Assembly: GCA_032158295.1 (NCBI GenBank)
Contig: CM063245.1
Location: 26,345,726-26,409,725, forward strand
Direction of reading: 5' to 3'
DNA: 64,000 bases
From: Pycnopodia helianthoides
Lineage: Eukaryota; Echinodermata; Asteroidea; Forcipulatida; Asteriidae
Shown: positions 56,401 through 64,000 of the stretch, piece by piece
How positions within the stretch are numbered: the stretch's first letter is position 1
Layout of the letters: every line of letters begins with the position of its first letter
Program-made: the position numbers and the translations under genes
The notes under the pieces: model-generated
Database searches by the model: none
Seen by the model: only the letters and a program-made list of their open reading frames with translations
What the model was told of the DNA's origin: nothing

Positions 56401-59400
56401 TACTAGCCCGTTGCAATCTATGTGCTATCCCGTGGCAACCAATGTACTGGTCTATGGCGACCAATGTACTAGCCCATGGCAACCAGTTTACAAGCCCATG
56501 GCAACCAGCATACTAGCCCATGGCAACCAATGTACTAGCTCATGGCAACCAATGTTCTAACCCATGGCAACAAGTGTATTAGCCCATGGCAACAAGCGTA
56601 CTAGCCCGTGGCAACAGTGTACTATCCATGAAACCAATGTACTTGCGCCATGTATGAAACCCCCTAATCTCCTCTTGGGAGTTATATACTAGAATGGTGC
56701 AATTATATTTCTCATTGTTTCAGATTGTTTGAAATATTGCTAACTGATCATTCAGCTTGGACTCTGTTCTTTCGATAGACTAGCCCATAGCAAACTGAGT
56801 GGGTGTGATCGGGAGGGAGGCATCAATAAAATGCTCTCAATTCTGTACTCTTAGAGTAGTTGCCATTTAGGGGACTGTGTATCACCCTCCCCCACCCAAC
56901 GCCCCCCGAGCTATTGTTGCTTCAGTTGAAAATTCATTTAAAAATGGAACCGGGCAGACACGTATTCTTGGCTCGGCCATAAACTTTTATAGATTCAGTT
57001 TTTCACTCCAAGTCTGACAACCAAATGCGATATGATACTGTGCTTTGCCAGTCTAAGTTCAATCTGTTATTTTGAACAAACATTTTGAATCAAACGAGAG
57101 AAAGTGAAGACAAATATATGAGTTACTTTCACTTTTGGTGAGGGAGATTGTAGATTTAACAATACAAGCCAGTCTCTTAACAAAAGGCTGTTATTTTTAA
57201 GCTCTCTCTTTAACTGTGAAATTTTTTGTTTTGTAGCCAGTTTAAAGGTAGGGTCATAGATTTGTTTTTGTCAATGTAATGTTTATTATTAGGCAAACTT
57301 ATCAAGACGATACAATTAAAGTAGCATGTGAAAGTTTTTCACAAGAATGTCAAATCCTTCCATGTTTCGCGAAGTGACAGCGGGTACCAACCGCATCTCT
57401 GGCCACAACATTCGCGAACGGACACCAACCCTAAGAAATCTGAGAAATGATTCATGCTTGAATCGTTTTTCAGATTCAAATTCTTTTAGGTGAAAAATTA
57501 TCCGAACCATATTACTTCGAAGGGAATCCTTTTCTCAAAATAGTTTATACTATCAACAGCTGCAGTGCTCCTCCTTAAGTAAGTTTTTTATAGTCATTTT
57601 TGGGGGGAGTATTTACCAATATATGTCTTTACCTTTAAACAATGCTAATTCTAGTCATAACTCTCATTATATGAAAAAGAGCCATCTCATTTTCCCCAGC
57701 CTCTTTCAGTGGTCATTGATCTCAACCTATAACAAAAACAAACATAAAAAACATTACCACGCCGCCATGATGAGACTCTATTGTGATGGATTTAGCACAT
57801 TTCTTATAATAGGCATTTCTATTTTTATCGTATTATTTTTCTCTTTAACGGGCTGTGATACCCCCCCTAGAATGTCTCTTTTTGTCTCTCTGGTTTTTTG
57901 TTATGATCCTGACAGTACGATGACAGACAGGCGTATAGGTTTACATTACATATAGAGAGGAGGGAAGCACAGTAATACGGGTGTTGAATAAAAGCGCTAA
58001 ATGTCAGGTAATACCGAATAATGCATTATTCTGAGACGCTGGTCTGTCAATATCATGAAATATTAGATATCTGCGCTCTGTCGTCGCTCAGACTTTGTCG
58101 GGAATAATGTGGGAGTAGCTAAGTGCTCCTAGTTCTCGATGAATATCCAAAACAGCTCTCTCCAATCCACAAAGGTTAACCAATGACAAATACACCCACA
58201 CAGTGGACTGGAAGCTCAGGTAGGGATAAACATCGAAAATACATTTTCAACAAAACACGGTATCTTGTTTACTTCCAGTGTGTTTGTCCATCTCTTGTTT
58301 GCCTAACCTCAATTTGTCACAGTGCGTTGGAAAGGAAAGGCTTTGCTCAGGGTTGTTGTTGATGACATTACTTGCTCTGATAAGTTGTCTGTCGGCGTTG
58401 GCAAGAAATCTTCAAAATTTGGTATGAAAATGTTGGCGCGGTAACTGCACACTGTACACAAATATTATTTATTGTATTTCACTTTCACCGCATATTTTGA
58501 TGGGTTTTCTTAAAGATGGGTTGTCTGAACTTGTAACCACACATGACAGTGCAGTGGTTTTCATTTGTGAGGTGACAACAGCCAGTCCAAATTGAATGTG
58601 ATTTCGACTTTGCTTGTCCAATTTGGACCAGCTGGTGACAAGGTGCCATGACCTGTGTTGCCCCTGCTCTTGGCCTTGGTGCCCCTTCAAATTGTAAGGT
58701 GACAACAGGCAGTCCAAACTGAATGTGATTTTGACTTTGCTTGTCCAATTTGGACCAGCTGGTGACAAGGTGCCATGACCTGTGTTGCCCCTGCTCTTGG
58801 CCTTGGTGCCCCTTCAATATGTAAGGTGACAACAGGCAGTCCAAACTGAATGTGATTTTGACTTTGCTTGTCCAATTTGGACCAGCTGGTGACAAGGTGC
58901 CATGACCTGTGTTGCCCCTGCTCTTGGCCTTGGTGCCCCTTCTATATGTAAGGTGACAACAGGCAGTCCAAACTGAATGTGATTTTGACTTTGCTTGTCC
59001 AATTTGGACCAGCTGGTGACAAGGTGCCATGACTTGTTTTGCCTCTACTCTTGGCCTTGGTGCCCCTTCAAATATTTCCTATCTACTTGAAGATTTTTCA
59101 ATAAAGTGTCCTTTGCAAAATGAAAATGGCCTTGCCCTCTCAAAAATTCAATTCAGGTCCTGATATAGAAGTACAAGGTTCTTGACATAAACTAGCTAGT
59201 GTATAAAAGATATAATATGTGATTGGTTCACTGCATACTTTCAAGCTAGTGTAATAAAGATATGACACGTGATTGGTTCCCTGCTTACTTTCAAGCTAGT
59301 GTATTAAAGATATGACACGTGATTGGTTCCCTGCTTACTTTCAAGCTAGTGTAATAAAGATATGACACGTGATTGGTTCCCTGCTTACTTTCCAGCTAGT

Positions 59401-62400
59401 GTAATAAAGATATGACACGTGATTGGTTCACTGCTTACTTTCAAGCTAGTGTAATAAAGATATGACACGTGATTGGTTCCCTGCTTACTTTCCAGCTAGT
59501 GTATTAAAGATATGACACGTGATTGGTTCACTGCATACTTTCAAGCTAGTGTATTAAAGATATGACACGTGATTGGTTCCCTGCTTACTTTCAAGCTAGT
59601 GTATTAAAGATATGACACGTGATTGGTTCCCTGCTTACTTTCAAGCTAGTGTATTAAAGATATGACACGTGATTGGTTCACTGCATACTTTCAAGCTAGT
59701 GTAATAAAGATATGACACGTGATTGGTTCCCTGCTTACTTTCAAGCTAGTGTATTAAAGATATGACACGTGATTGGTTCACTGCATACTTTCAAGCTAGT
59801 GTATTAAAGATATGACACGTGATTGGTTCACTGCATACTTTCAAGCTAGTGTATTAAAGATATGACACATGATTGGTTCCCTGCTTACTTTCAAGCTAGT
59901 GTATTAAAGATATGACACGTGATTGGTTCCCTGCTTACTTTCAAGCTAGTGTAATAAAGATATGACACGTGATTGGTTCCCTGCTTTCTTTCCAGCTAGT
60001 GTAATAAAGATATGACACGTGATTGGTTCACTGTTTACTTTCAAGCTAGTGTATTAAAGATATGACACGTGATTGGTTCACTGCTTACTTTCAAGCTAGT
60101 GTAATAAAGATATGACTTGTGATTGGTTCCCTGCTTACTTTCCAGCTAGTGTATTAAAGATATGACACGTGATTGGTTCACTGTTTACTTTCAAGCTAGT
60201 GTATTAAAGATATGACACGTGATTGGTTCACTGCTTACTTTCAAGCTAGTGTAATAAAGATATGACTTGTGATTGGTTCCCTGCTTACTTTCCAGCTAGT
60301 GTATTAAAGATATGACACGTGATTGGTTCACTGTTTACTTTCAAGCTAGTGTATTAAAGATATGACACGTGATTGGTTCACTGCTTACTTTCAAGCTAGT
60401 GTAATAAAGATATGACACGTGATTGGTTCCCTGCTTACTTTCCAGCTAGTGTAATAAAGATATGACACGTGATTGGTTCACTGCATACTTTCAAGCTAGT
60501 GTAATAAAGATATGACACGTGATTGGTTCCCTGCTTACTTTCAAGCTAGTGTATTAAAGATATGACACGTGATTGGTTCACTGTTACTTTCAAGCTAGTG
60601 TATTAAAGATATGACACATGATTGGTTCACTGCATACTTTCAAGCTAGTGTATTAAAGATATGACACATGATTGGTTCACTGCATACTTTCAAGCTAGTG
60701 TATTAAAGATATGACACGTGATTGGTTTACTGTTTACTTTCAAGCTAGTGTATTAAAGATATGACACGTGATTGGTTCACTGCTTACTTTCAAGCTAGTG
60801 TAATAAAGATATGACTTGTGATTGGTTCCCTGCTTACTTTCCAGCTAGTGTATTAAAGATATGACACGTGATTGGTTCACTGTTTACTTTCAAGCTAGTG
60901 TATTAAAGATATGACACGTGATTGGTTCACTGTTTACTTTCAAGCTAGTGTATTAAAGATATGACACTTGATTGGTTCACTGCTTACGTTCCAGCTAGTG
61001 TATTAAAGATATGACACGTGATTGGTTCCCTGCTTACTTTCAAGCTAGTGTAATAAAGATATGACACGTGATTGGTTCACTGCATACTTTCAAGCTAGTG
61101 TATTAAAGATATGACACGTGATTGGTTCCCTGCTTACTTTCAAGCTAGTGTATTAAAGATATGACACGTGATTGGTTCACTGCATACTTTCAAGCTAGTG
61201 TATTAAAGATATGACACGTGATTGGTTCCCTGCTTACTTTCAAGCTAGTGTCTTAAAATAATTGAGTCAAAAAGTCAATAAAGCATATGATTTCTCAAGA
61301 TTTTTTAAAACTTCAGAATTTTTCAAAATCTCCTTGAAACCTTCAATTTTTTTGTGAGAGAAGTAAAGCAGTCACCAAAGGGAGAAACAAATAGTCCACA
61401 TTGAGTAGGAACCTGTAGTGTTGTATTTCTAGTGATGCACAGAGTCTGTAAACCTCCTGAATTGTAACATCTGAGCTGGTTCTGGGTCTAGAATAAAGGG
61501 GAACCCAACCTCGTCCCCAAGGTTTACTTTATTTCCAACAATGTTTACAATAGTAAACCCTGGGAGGGAAACTCCTTACTCGGACCGTGATTGGACAAAA
61601 CCAATGTTAACCTTTGTCAAAACAGCCGGCCGGCAACCAATGTACAAACAGGCTATTAAATCTGGTACCGGACCATGAGACCATGACGAAGATGTGAATT
61701 TCGAAAAGCAGCCAGACTAATCTAATTTGCATACATATCCAAAATTTTTGGATTCGCAAATGATCCAATACCAGGGTGAGAGAGCGGTCAACCTTGTACT
61801 GCTCGACACACCCTGGGGACGAGGTTGAGGGGAACCCAGACCTGCAAGCCATTTTCAGGAGTTTTCACTTTCATCTAGTCTCCACCCTGATCAATGTTTG
61901 GGCGATTTGTGATGATTGTACAGACTATTAGAGTTGCAAGTATGAATGATTTATTGACGTGTACTGGGATGATCACAAACATTGAGGATTCGATCAACAG
62001 GATGCAAGATTTAAACTATTTTTACAAGTCAGATCGTTGAGAATCAACATAAAATTCAGTCAAATAAATCCTCTTGAATAAAGTCTCTAATCTGCTAGTT
62101 TATTGGATTTTTCGACACTAATTGCAGATTTGTAATCACGTATCAAGAATTTCCTGTTTCAAATTTCCTGCGGGGTTACCCTAAAAAAAAAAAAATGGTC
62201 ATCAAGACCATGATGAATATTCATGATATAAACAGCTAGCTGTTTTGCATACTGATGATTCACCAATTGCACGGTGAACGACCTCAGGTTGAAATCATTT
62301 TCAGAGTGCTGTGCTGTGGGTCCAAATGCGATGCAATTAACTTTTCTTGTTTGATCATTATTATTTGTAAATGAAGTACAAAATAAAGAGCTTTTTTTTG

Positions 62401-63053
62401 GTCATGTACTTTGAATGATTGTTATCTCTAGCTGAGTCTACTAGCTGAGGGGTGCACCGCTTTTTTCCCTTTCAGCTCTCTCTCTTTATGTCATTTACCT
62501 GTCATTTGATACTTTCATATAATTAATAATTTATTTCAACAATAAATAGTACAAAGTTTTGAACATTTTTTTGTTTATTTCAACATTGAGGTATTAAACT
62601 GCTCATTTAAGACATAGCTGGAGCTATGCTAATAAGCTTGCACAAGCTTGCTAATAACAAGTTATGCAATCAATACATACGATACTCAATGTAAAATCTA
62701 TTAGTTTGTGCAGAGTTTAGCTGTGAAGCATCCCAAGCGTCCAATATTTATCAATATAGGACTCCTATATTAAATTCTGGAATGTAGAACAGTATACATG
62801 GCAAAATAAAGTTTGACACGTGACGTGAATTCCACCAATCAAATGACAAGGATCTATAAGTGCAGTATATAATAATAATTAACGTCTTGATGGAAAGCAT
62901 TTAGATTAATTTTCTGTTCATTTTCTTTGCTAGGTTCTTGGTGTTGTGGATCTTAATGGCAAGACTGTCCAAGCCTTGGACAGCACAGACGGAGGAAGAT
63001 TCATCGCCGTGGCTGGGGCATCTCCAATTATTAAACTCGCTCAATTGGCATAG
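47368..63053 (+). CDS. WD40-repeat protein, eight coding exons (complete)
   Basis: Joining 47368-47476, 47750-47961, 48734-48914, 49950-50056, 51270-51410, 51838-51918, 52976-53188 and 62934-63053 gives 1164 nt, 387 residues plus stop, with every phase matching. After an N-terminal part containing a basic stretch (ARRRLEAAIRAGR, about 42-54) come seven blade-like repeats starting near residues 80, 124, 168, 224, 266, 315 and 352. Examples are VYSLQFSHDGEMLAVGCGNG, NALDFSLDGDVYATAGKDL, FALKFHPDDNNIFVTGGWDN followed by LKVWDK, and DALQVWDMATGRLE. The last blade is short, as expected if the N-terminal strand closes the ring. WD40 propellers are protein-docking scaffolds. I do not recognise a named orthologue, and there is no signal peptide, membrane segment or extra enzyme domain, so no function is assigned. 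Confidence 0.92.
47750..47961 (+). CDS. WD40 gene exon 2
   Basis: Acceptor CATCTACAG, donor GTATGA. It encodes VYPTMARRRLEAAIRAGRAI, then the link to the propeller and the first blade (SAFSGVYSLQFSHDGEMLAV). Exit is phase 0 after GNGGVL. Confidence 0.93.
48050..48668. mobile_element. Inverted-repeat element in WD40 intron 2
   Basis: The left part 48054-48140 (ACTCACAAGGCCGAACGACC, ACTTCAGGGTGAGGGCTACA, CTTAACT) is the reverse complement of the right part 48575-48660 (AGTTAAGTGTAGCCCTCACC, TTGAAGTGGCCGTCCGGCCT, GTGAGTTAGG). A solo end (CCTTGTGAGTTAGGCGATAT) occurs at 31176. The ORF at 48359-48652 lies inside this element and is not an exon. Confidence 0.75.
48734..48914 (+). CDS. WD40 gene exon 3
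   Basis: Acceptor CCACCACTAG, donor GTTAGA (a weaker donor). It finishes blade 1 (LYSTSTGEMVKTLHKGG) and encodes blade 2 (MGLGFHPSQKDELVAVGADG, ITTWNLDS). Phase 0 in, phase 1 out. Confidence 0.92.
49130..49180 (+). repeat. tRNA-like SINE head, truncated
   Basis: GTTGTGGCCGAGCGGTCTAG, GGGTGGGACTCAAG is the 5' half of a Leu/Ser-type tRNA, akin to the SINE at 21792. The B box is lost. Confidence 0.55.
49307..49668. mobile_element. Two GGGCCCAATTTCAT MITE copies in tandem
   Basis: The first copy begins GGGCCCAATTTCATTCAGAT. The second starts near 49508 (GATGCTTAAGCAGAAAATAC) and ends AGCAGCTCTATGAAATAGAC. They share the TGACATAGTATTTTGGCTGG / TGACATGGTAGTTGAGCTGG blocks, so the pair came from a duplication or one insertion next to the other. 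Confidence 0.75.
49671..49891. mobile_element. MITE with near-perfect 27-bp ends and TA target
   Basis: AGACCCTTCCCATGAAATAT then GTAAATT at the left and AATTTACATATTTCATGGGA then AGGGTCT at the right, flanked by TA on both sides (ATAGACCC, GGGTCTATT). The interior contains CACGCATGCGTA and GCGCACGCGCGATG. It abuts the previous element within WD40 intron 3 and ends about 60 bp before exon 4. Confidence 0.88.
49950..50056 (+). CDS. WD40 gene exon 4
   Basis: Acceptor TCCCATCAG, donor GTAAGA. Blade 3: NNEINALDFSLDGDVYATAG then KDLCVRIYDTETHE. Phase 1 in, phase 0 out. Confidence 0.93.
50107..50462. repeat. Dispersed repeat, copy 2
   Basis: Reverse complement of 42924-43290: GGGCTCACCCTTAACACTAG, GGGCTAGTAAACACCACATC, GCCCGGCGGGCTACTTTAC. 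It lies in WD40 intron 4. Confidence 0.88.
50570..51050 (+). pseudogene. Non-LTR retrotransposon C-terminal fragment
   Basis: The plus frame to the stop near 51043 reads LSHRRSVASLCLFYRYFNGE, then LVPPIRVVEAETRLYASSRP, and ends FVPRTASFCNSLPGACFPPS then YNLNCFKRNINSYL. The pattern SFxPRTAxxWNSLPxxxFPxxYxLxxFKxxVNxxL is the conserved end of many non-LTR pol proteins (a different group from the CR1-like fragments). The Trp before Asn is Cys here, and the catalytic domain is missing. This is a dead fragment, not an exon of the WD40 gene. Confidence 0.8.
51270..51410 (+). CDS. WD40 gene exon 5
   Basis: Acceptor CTTCTTCAG, donor GTAAAG. It encodes MYEGSNQLLLEEDDANDFGH, an acidic loop inserted before blade 4, then RRVFALKFHPDDNNIFVTGG and WDNCLK. 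Phase 0 on both sides. Confidence 0.93.
51411..51837. other. WD40 intron 5, no repeat seen
   Basis: Short intron with no recognised element. Confidence 0.6.
51838..51918 (+). CDS. WD40 gene exon 6
   Basis: Acceptor GTTATCAG, donor GTAAGA. At only 81 nt it encodes VWDKRTDHGVQRTIGGPHV and CGNGIDIK. It supplies the WD dipeptide that ends blade 4 and begins blade 5. Confidence 0.92.
52026..52401. mobile_element. TTAAAGGCACTGGACAC MITE (fullest copy)
   Basis: Ends TTAAAGGCACTGGACACTAT and GTGTCCAGTGTCTTTAA. The centre has the palindrome GACCTCACGCGTGAGGTC. It shares AAACGGCTCCCTCTGAAGTA and ATCTCGCAACTTCGACGACC with the other copies. Confidence 0.9.
52440..52670 (+). repeat. SINE with B-box head and A-rich tail
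   Basis: CCCCGGTTCGAATCCTAC is a B box; the body GCATGTGGATTGTGTTTTCA, GGGGTTTCCTCCCACATCTG is typical of dispersed tRNA-derived SINEs. It ends GTAATAAATAAATAAG. The A box side is missing or eroded. Confidence 0.65.
52741..53014 (+). repeat. 99-bp triplication of the exon 7 splice acceptor
   Basis: Copies start at 52741, 52840 and 52939. Each has ACTCATGAATATTCATGT, an acceptor (GTTACAG or GTTCCAG) and GCTGGGAAGATCCTAACTGC. In the first two copies the frame runs AGKILTASWVAKDA then TAA, immediately followed by GTATGC, a usable donor. The third copy is the real exon 7. Confidence 0.95.
52976..53188 (+). CDS. WD40 gene exon 7
   Basis: Acceptor TTGTTCCAG, donor GTAGGA. It encodes AGKILTASWVAKDALQVWDM and ATGRLEQSVPL, then LYCAQFCDSNVVVAGGSGM. 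Its first 39 nt and its acceptor are present twice more just upstream (exon-like starts at 52778 and 52877), but only this copy continues in frame past KDA. Confidence 0.92.
53189..53639. other. Start of WD40 intron 7, no gene
   Basis: A short inverted pair (GCGCCATTTTAGCAAGCA-like sequences at 53249 and 53335) suggests an old element around 53245-53355: GACGCCATTTCAGCAAGCAA against TTGCTAAAATGGCGCC. Confidence 0.5.
53640..53850 (+). repeat. Dispersed repeat, copy B
   Basis: Same text and orientation as 31255-31475 (CACAGTCAGCCATTTGC, GGGGACAGCAGTGAATAGAA, ACAAATGAAGCATGAAGT). Confidence 0.8.
54185..54690. repeat. GCGCCCTCT fragments and dispersed repeat
   Basis: AATAGCGCCCTCTCCTGAC (54185) and AAATAGCGCCCTCTTTAG (54240) are two copies of a motif found in MITE ends elsewhere. 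54290-54690 is related, inverted, to 14645-14900. No coding. Confidence 0.45.
54671..55093. mobile_element. TTCAGACA MITE, about 420 bp
   Basis: TTCAGACACAGTACTAAAGT at the left mirrors ACTTTAGTACGCTGTCTGAA at the right, and TTGGTTTTAA-like sequence continues inward. The interior TAACCACATCCGGTTTAAGT is AT-rich. Confidence 0.72.
55094..56010. other. WD40 intron 7 segment, no gene
   Basis: AT-rich with T and A runs. No supported exon or repeat family. Confidence 0.45.
56015..56640. repeat. 22-bp minisatellite, about 28 degenerate copies
   Basis: The unit is CCATGGCAACCAGTGTACTA plus GC. Older-looking, more variable copies are at the left (TTGCAACCAACGAACTAGCC) and a purer core is at about 56310-56400. 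Confidence 0.92.
56641..57499. other. WD40 intron 7 segment, no gene
   Basis: No coding. It includes a C-rich patch (CCCTCCCCCACCCAACGCCC, 56886). Confidence 0.45.
57500..57640. mobile_element. Remnant of the TTAAAGGCACTGGACAC MITE
   Basis: TATACTATCAACAGCTGCAG then TAAGTTTTTTATAG and ATTTACCAATATATGTCTTT resemble the right third of the 14218-14601 copy. Heavily mutated. Confidence 0.5.
57641..58560. other. WD40 intron 7 segment, no gene
   Basis: No coding frame with family features; no repeats recognised. Confidence 0.45.
58561..59070. repeat. 127-bp tandem repeat, four copies
   Basis: The unit includes AAGGTGACAACAGGCAGTCC, GACTTTGCTTGTCCAATTTG, GACCAGCTGGTGACAAGGTG and CTCTTGGCCTTGGTGCCCCT. 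The minus strand is free of stops in more than one frame (a 181-residue ORF, GHGTLSPAGPNWTSKVKITF and so on), with successive units read in shifted frames. Confidence 0.93.
59195..61243 (+). repeat. 50-bp minisatellite, 41 copies
   Basis: The unit reads GCTAGTGTATTAAAGATATG then ACACGTGATTGGTTCCCTGC and TTACTTTCAA. By my count 14 units carry AATAAA and 26 carry ATTAAA at the same place (the first is irregular), all on the coding strand of the WD40 gene. About 33 units keep CACGTG next to ATTGG. A single 1-bp deletion near 60585 shifts the register. Three-unit (150-bp) blocks recur, marked by units with GACTTGTG at 60111, 60261 and about 60810. Confidence 0.97.
61498..61841. mobile_element. 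MITE with CAACCTCGTCCCCA ends
   Basis: GGGGAACCCAACCTCGTCCC at the left and GGGGACGAGGTTGAGGGGAA at the right are inverted with a small offset. The interior is non-coding and about 300 bp. Confidence 0.7.
61842..62933. other. End of WD40 intron 7, no gene
   Basis: AT-rich, with a small A run at 62183-62195. A pyrimidine tract precedes the exon 8 acceptor. Confidence 0.5.
62934..63053 (+). CDS. WD40 gene exon 8 (stop codon)
   Basis: Acceptor CTTTGCTAG after a pyrimidine-rich tract, phase 0. It reads VLGVVDLNGKTVQALDSTDG then GRFIAVAGASPIIKLAQLA and stops at TAG 63051-63053. It forms the incomplete last blade and lies 9.7 kb from exon 7. Confidence 0.9.
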   Translation, partial: VLGVVDLNGKTVQALDSTDGGRFIAVAGASPIIKLAQLA

Positions 63054-63095
63054 CAACAACAACCGACTGTCCTTCATGTAAGTAGACATTTATTT

Positions 63096-63895
63096 GCCAT
63101 GTTCCCTGTGTGCTGTAGTAATAATCAAGACTAGTTCTCATTGTACCAAACAGGAACCTGACTATATATACAGCCTCGGTTCGGTTACATTGGTACGAAT
63201 GGTCAAAACATTTATCATCCTGTCACTAGCTTTGTCATGTTCCCTGTGTGCTGTAGTAATAATCAAGACTAGTTCTCATTGTACCAAACAGGAACATGAC
63301 TATATATACAGCCTCAGTTCGGTTACATTGGTACGAATGGTCAAAACATTTATCATCCTGTCACTAGCTTTGCCATGTTCCCTGTGTGCTGCAGTAATAA
63401 TCAAGACCTATTCTCACTGTACCAAACAGGAACCAGACTATATATACAGCCTCAGTTCGGTTACATTGGTACGAATGGTCAAAACATTTATCATCCTGTC
63501 ACTAGCTTTGTCATGTTCCCTGTGTGCTGTAGTAATAATCAAGACTAGTTCTCATTGTACCAAACAGGAACATGACTATATATACAGCCTCAGTTCGGTT
63601 ACATTGGTACGAATGGTCAAAACATTTATCATCCTGTCACTAGCTTTGCCATGTTCCCTGTGTGCTGCAGTAATAATCAAGACTATTCTCACTGTACCAA
63701 ACAGGAACCAGACTATATATACAGCCTCAGTTCGGTTACATTGGTACGAATGGTCAAAACATTTATCATCCTGTTTCTAGCTTTGCCATGTTCCTGTGTG
63801 CTGTAGTAATAATCAAGACTAATACTCATTGTACCAAACAGGAACAGACTATTTATACAGCCTCGGTTCGGTTACATTGATACGAATGGTAAAAC
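63096..63895. repeat. 138-bp tandem repeat, about 5.8 copies
   Basis: Copies start with CATGTTCCCTGTGTGCTGTA at 63098, 63236, 63374, 63512, 63650 and 63788. Each has TACCAAACAGGAACCTGACT, TATATATACAGCCTC and GGTACGAATGGTCAAAACAT. Since 138 is 46 codons, an ORF of 228 residues persists (SLCAVVIIKTSSHCTKQE repeated). Alternate copies share variants (GTAGTAA / GCAGTAA), implying a 276-bp higher-order unit. The array begins about 43 bp after the WD40 stop codon. Confidence 0.95.
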
Positions 63896-64000
63896 AAGAT
63901 GGCTGCATGATGAGGGTGTACTGAAACATGTGCCCAAAGCATTTACTCTTTTGGGGTTTTGTCAGCCTTTTTTTTCGTCGTTGGGTATTTGCACAGCGTC
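63896..64000. other. Window end, no gene
   Basis: No feature seen. The WD40 poly(A) site is not identifiable: I find no AATAAA between the stop codon and the window end. Confidence 0.5.

Noticed and set aside
63094..63780. 228-residue ORF as a possible secreted repeat protein
   Set aside because: It exists because the tandem unit is 138 bp; there is no splice, codon-bias or domain support, and it follows the WD40 stop codon. It is kept as a repeat feature and a finding.

Overview
This is a stretch of animal nuclear DNA, not a bacterial or viral window. It is AT-rich and intron-dense, with GT-AG splice sites, tRNA-derived SINEs, CR1-like LINE tails, many short inverted-repeat (MITE-like) elements and several minisatellites. 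The repeat style (elements bounded by TTAAAGGCACTGGACAC, GGGCCCAATTTCATAGAGC or TTAACCCTC) and the protein sequences fit a marine invertebrate deuterostome. An echinoderm such as a sea star is my best guess, but that is an inference from general familiarity and not a database match.

Two protein genes can be assembled exon by exon, and they point away from each other. On the minus strand, five exons (44065 down to 9395) encode a sphingosine kinase of the SPHK2 size class, about 614 residues. The first intron is about 19.5 kb. All splice phases agree, but the first exon needs a one-base correction, most simply one G too many in a G4 run, to stay in frame. On the plus strand, eight exons (47368 to 63053) encode a 387-residue WD40 beta-propeller protein of unknown function with no frame problem. 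The start codons are 3.3 kb apart, so the pair may share a divergent promoter region, which contains an (AAT)n run of about 54 units.

Layout: 1-9394 is repeat-bearing DNA downstream of the kinase gene. 9395-15034 holds its last three exons and two introns with MITEs. 15035-23939 is intron 2, with a 30-bp array, a 23-bp array of about 45 copies, a long hairpin and a SINE split by a TTAA-flanked insertion. 24090-43580 is the giant first intron, with a 34-bp array, LINE fragments, an inverted-repeat element whose ends resemble CTCF sites, local duplications and a CR1-like reverse transcriptase fragment. 44066-47367 is the intergenic spacer. 47368-53188 contains the first seven WD40 exons, including a 99-bp triplication of a 3' splice site. 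53189-62933 is the last WD40 intron, with 22-bp, 127-bp and 50-bp arrays. The 50-bp array has 41 copies, and nearly every copy carries a sense-strand poly(A) hexamer. After the WD40 stop codon a 138-bp array runs almost to the window end.

I found no new multi-gene system, CRISPR array or operon. The most interesting material is how repeats interact with the two genes: duplicated splice acceptors with stop-containing pseudo-exons, a poly(A)-signal and E-box minisatellite inside an intron, arrays that stay open in several reading frames, and nested transposons that record their target sites.
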